Source of the DNA: Firmicutes bacterium UBA4049
Lineage (GTDB): Bacteria; Bacillota; Desulfotomaculia; Desulfotomaculales; Nap2-2B
Assembly: GCA_002382755.1 (NCBI GenBank)
Contig: DFZT01000024.1
Location: 28,563-44,752 of the forward strand
Length of the DNA stretch: 16,190 nucleotides
Reading direction: 5' to 3'
Part shown: one piece after another, positions 14,360 to 16,190 of the stretch
Position numbering within the stretch: the first letter of the stretch is position 1
How the letters are laid out: each line of letters starts with the position of its first letter
Notes under the pieces: model-generated
What the model was told of the DNA's origin: nothing
The model's database searches: none
The model's input: only the letters and a program-made list of their open reading frames with translations
Program-made: the position numbers and the translations under genes

Positions 14360-15646
14360 ATGGAATTCAGGATTAATTCACCCGCCGGTTTACGCGGAAC
14401 CATTTCCGTCCCCGGTGACAAGTCTATTTCCCACCGGGCGGTCATGCTGGGTTCGCTGGCCGAGGGGGATACATATATTGAAAATTTTTTAACAGGCGCG
14501 GATTGCCTGGCTACAATGAGCTGTTTTCGTTTGCTTGGCGTCGAATTTGACGGACCCGACGAAAAGGGCGGTCTGGTTGTTCACGGGAACGGGCCCCTGG
14601 CTCTGCGGGAACCGGATCAGGCGCTTGACGCGGCAAATTCCGGAACAACAATGCGTTTGCTTTTAGGCATCCTTTCCGGACTGCCTTTTTTTAGTGTATT
14701 AACAGGAGATGCGTCGCTGCGCGGCAGGCCGATGAGCCGGGTGACCGTTCCGCTAAGACTGATGGGGGCCCGGATTTGGGGGCGTCAACAAGGGAAGCTG
14801 GCTCCCTTAGCCATACAGGGAGGGGATTGCGTCGGTATTAAGTACAGCCTGCCCGTAGCCAGCGCCCAGGTGAAATCATCCATCTTACTGGCCGGCTTGC
14901 TTGCTTCCGGGGAAACAGAAGTTTCTGAACCGTTTCAGTCCCGGGATCATACGGAACGCATGCTGAAGCTTTTTGGAGCGGAATTGACTGTTGACGGTAA
15001 GGCGATTAGAATCCGGGGGAAACAAAAATTGAAGGGTCGGCATGTGGTTGTTCCCGGGGATATTTCCTCGGCAGCCTTCTTTTTAGCCGCAGGCGCAGCA
15101 GTTCCGGACTCGGATCTGACAATAAAGGACGTCGGGGTTAATCCTACACGCTGCGGCATTTTGGAAGTAATGGAGCAGATGGGCGCGGATATCACGTTGT
15201 TTAACAAGCGGGAGGTTAGCGGCGAACCTGTAGCCGACATTCGCGTTAAATATTCAAGATTAAAAGGGGCGCTGGTTGGCGGGGAACTTATTCCCAGGCT
15301 TATTGATGAGGTTCCCGTTTTGGCCGTGCTGGGAACGGTTGCCGAAGGCGAAACCCTGATTAAAGACGCAGCGGAGCTAAAAGTAAAAGAGAGCGACAGA
15401 ATAGCTGTTTTGGCCAGGGAACTGCGTAAATTTAACGCAGACGTGGAGGAACTGTCCGACGGGCTGGCAATCCGGGGAGGCCGTCCATTGAAAGCGGCTG
15501 AATGCGAAAGTTACGGGGATCACCGCATAGCCATGGCTATGGCAATCGCAGGGCTGTTGGCTGAAGGGCAAACTGTCGTTAACAATACGGAATGTGTTGA
15601 TGTTTCTTTTCCCGGATTTTTCAAGACCCTTTGCGGGCTTGGATAA
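14360..15646 (+). CDS. aroA: 3-phosphoshikimate 1-carboxyvinyltransferase (EPSP synthase)
   Basis: AroA joins shikimate-3-phosphate and phosphoenolpyruvate to make EPSP in the shikimate pathway. All family motifs are present in 428 residues: GDKSISHR (19-26), NSGTTMR (93-99), GDASLRGRPM (116-125), SAQVKS (168-173), RDHTERM (195-201), DEVPV with catalytic Asp316, KESDR (343-347) and YGDHRIAMA (385-393). Gly95 in NSGTT is the conserved residue whose change to Ala gives glyphosate tolerance in other AroA proteins. The motif resembles the Bacillus type, so I make no resistance claim. The ATG follows AAAGGGG by 6 nt, and that site overlaps the end of tyrA, so the two genes are coupled. Confidence 0.96.
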   Translation: MEFRINSPAGLRGTISVPGDKSISHRAVMLGSLAEGDTYIENFLTGADCLATMSCFRLLGVEFDGPDEKGGLVVHGNGPLALREPDQALDAANSGTTMRLLLGILSGLPFFSVLTGDASLRGRPMSRVTVPLRLMGARIWGRQQGKLAPLAIQGGDCVGIKYSLPVASAQVKSSILLAGLLASGETEVSEPFQSRDHTERMLKLFGAELTVDGKAIRIRGKQKLKGRHVVVPGDISSAAFFLAAGAAVPDSDLTIKDVGVNPTRCGILEVMEQMGADITLFNKREVSGEPVADIRVKYSRLKGALVGGELIPRLIDEVPVLAVLGTVAEGETLIKDAAELKVKESDRIAVLARELRKFNADVEELSDGLAIRGGRPLKAAECESYGDHRIAMAMAIAGLLAEGQTVVNNTECVDVSFPGFFKTLCGLG

Positions 15647-15778
15647 AGGAGTTGAATAACGGGAATGACAGGTAATATTTTTTGCTGTAAAATTACTTAG
15701 GAAAACAGGAAACCGGTTTATTATGTCGAATTCCTTGCAATAAATTAGATTATTATATTAGCTGGCGGTAAAAGGTTG
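15647..15778 (+). other. AT-rich gap between aroA and cmk with an orphan ribosome binding site
   Basis: This 132-bp gap is the longest within the plus-strand gene set. AAAGGAG at 15646-15651 directly follows the aroA stop but no gene starts at the right distance. The only nearby ATG (15665) opens a 10-codon frame, and a TTG at 15652 is too close to be used. A 10-bp palindrome AAACCGGTTT lies at 15710-15719. TTGCAA at 15735-15740 and an AT-rich stretch at 15748-15760 suggest a weak promoter, but the spacing is poor. There is no convincing terminator. Confidence 0.4.
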
Positions 15779-16190
15779 ATGCCCTTTTGTATAGCAATTG
15801 ACGGACCGGCCGGCGCCGGTAAAAGCACTGTAGCTAAGCTTGTTGCGGAAAAATTGAATTATGTATATGTTGACACCGGGGCAATGTACAGGGCTGTAAC
15901 ATTGAGCGCGCTGCAGCGGCATGTAAATCTGGAGGACGAACGGGCGCTTGCCGAACTTGCGGCTTCGACCAAAATTGAATTGTTCGCCGGATGCGATAAA
16001 AGTACCCGTGTGTTTATGGATGGAAAAGAAGTATCCCTTGAGATAAGGGCGCCGGAAGTATCCCGGAACGTTTCCCTTGTTGCCCGTGTGCCGGGTGTAA
16101 GAAAAGAGCTTGTCAACCAGCAAAGAAGGATGGCTGAATCAAGTAATGCAGTAATGGAAGGGCGCGATGTGGGTACAGTAATAGTACCGG
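15779..16190 (+). CDS. cmk: Cytidylate kinase, 5' part (cut by the window end)
   Basis: Cmk phosphorylates CMP and dCMP with ATP. The first 137 residues are present and the frame is open at the window end; the family length is about 220. Motifs seen: the P-loop GPAGAGKST (9-17) after AIDG, DTGAMYRA (32-39) in the CMP-binding region, EIRAPEVSRNVS (88-99) and GRDVGTV (128-134). The start is ATG 15779, with AAAAGG ending 4 nt upstream. An in-frame TTG directly before it is less likely. aroA followed by cmk is a common order in bacteria. Confidence 0.95.
   Translation, partial: MPFCIAIDGPAGAGKSTVAKLVAEKLNYVYVDTGAMYRAVTLSALQRHVNLEDERALAELAASTKIELFAGCDKSTRVFMDGKEVSLEIRAPEVSRNVSLVARVPGVRKELVNQQRRMAESSNAVMEGRDVGTVIVP

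Overview
The window looks like chromosome of a Gram-positive anaerobe of the Firmicutes, most likely the Pelotomaculum/Desulfotomaculum (Peptococcaceae) lineage. This is inferred from the PASTA kinase - RsgA - Rpe cluster, strong AAGGAGG-type ribosome binding sites, moderate GC content and AT-rich spacers. No tRNA, rRNA, insertion sequence, CRISPR array or phage gene is visible.

Left part (1-6467), a cation-transport island. The 3' end of an unrecognised gene (+) is followed by a small DUF5132-like membrane protein (+), an unrecognised helical protein (-) and a 1624-residue fused P-type ATPase (-). The ATPase has an N-terminal HMA-like domain, then a catalytically dead P1B-like half without an actuator domain. 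Its C-terminal half is a complete P2-type pump that keeps most Ca2+ ligands of SERCA. It resembles the large mycobacterial CtpI/CtpH proteins. A rho-independent terminator follows the ATPase gene. Between that terminator and the unknown minus-strand gene lies an array of TTAACT boxes with an 11-bp period, like a PhoP/PhoB operator.

Divergent spacer (6468-6801). It holds a sigma-A-like promoter for each direction and two small hairpins.

Right part (6802-16190), ten genes including one micro-ORF, all on the + strand and tightly packed. The order is nfeD (membrane serine protease), slipin (SPFH protein), PP2C phosphatase, PASTA Ser/Thr kinase, rsgA, rpe, a 20-codon micro-ORF, tyrA (with ACT domain), aroA, and the 5' part of cmk. 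The phosphatase and kinase form the reversible phosphorylation switch that senses cell-wall fragments. RsgA is a ribosome assembly GTPase and, in Bacillus, a substrate of that kinase. Rpe supplies pentose phosphates and hence erythrose-4-phosphate for the shikimate pathway, to which tyrA and aroA belong.

The points most worth a second look are: rpe, which has no ATG/GTG/TTG at its homologous start and appears to begin at AUA inside an AUAA overlap with the rsgA stop; the CxxC micro-ORF with a near-perfect ribosome binding site abutting tyrA; the 11-bp-period TTAACT array; and the dead-half/live-half ATPase.
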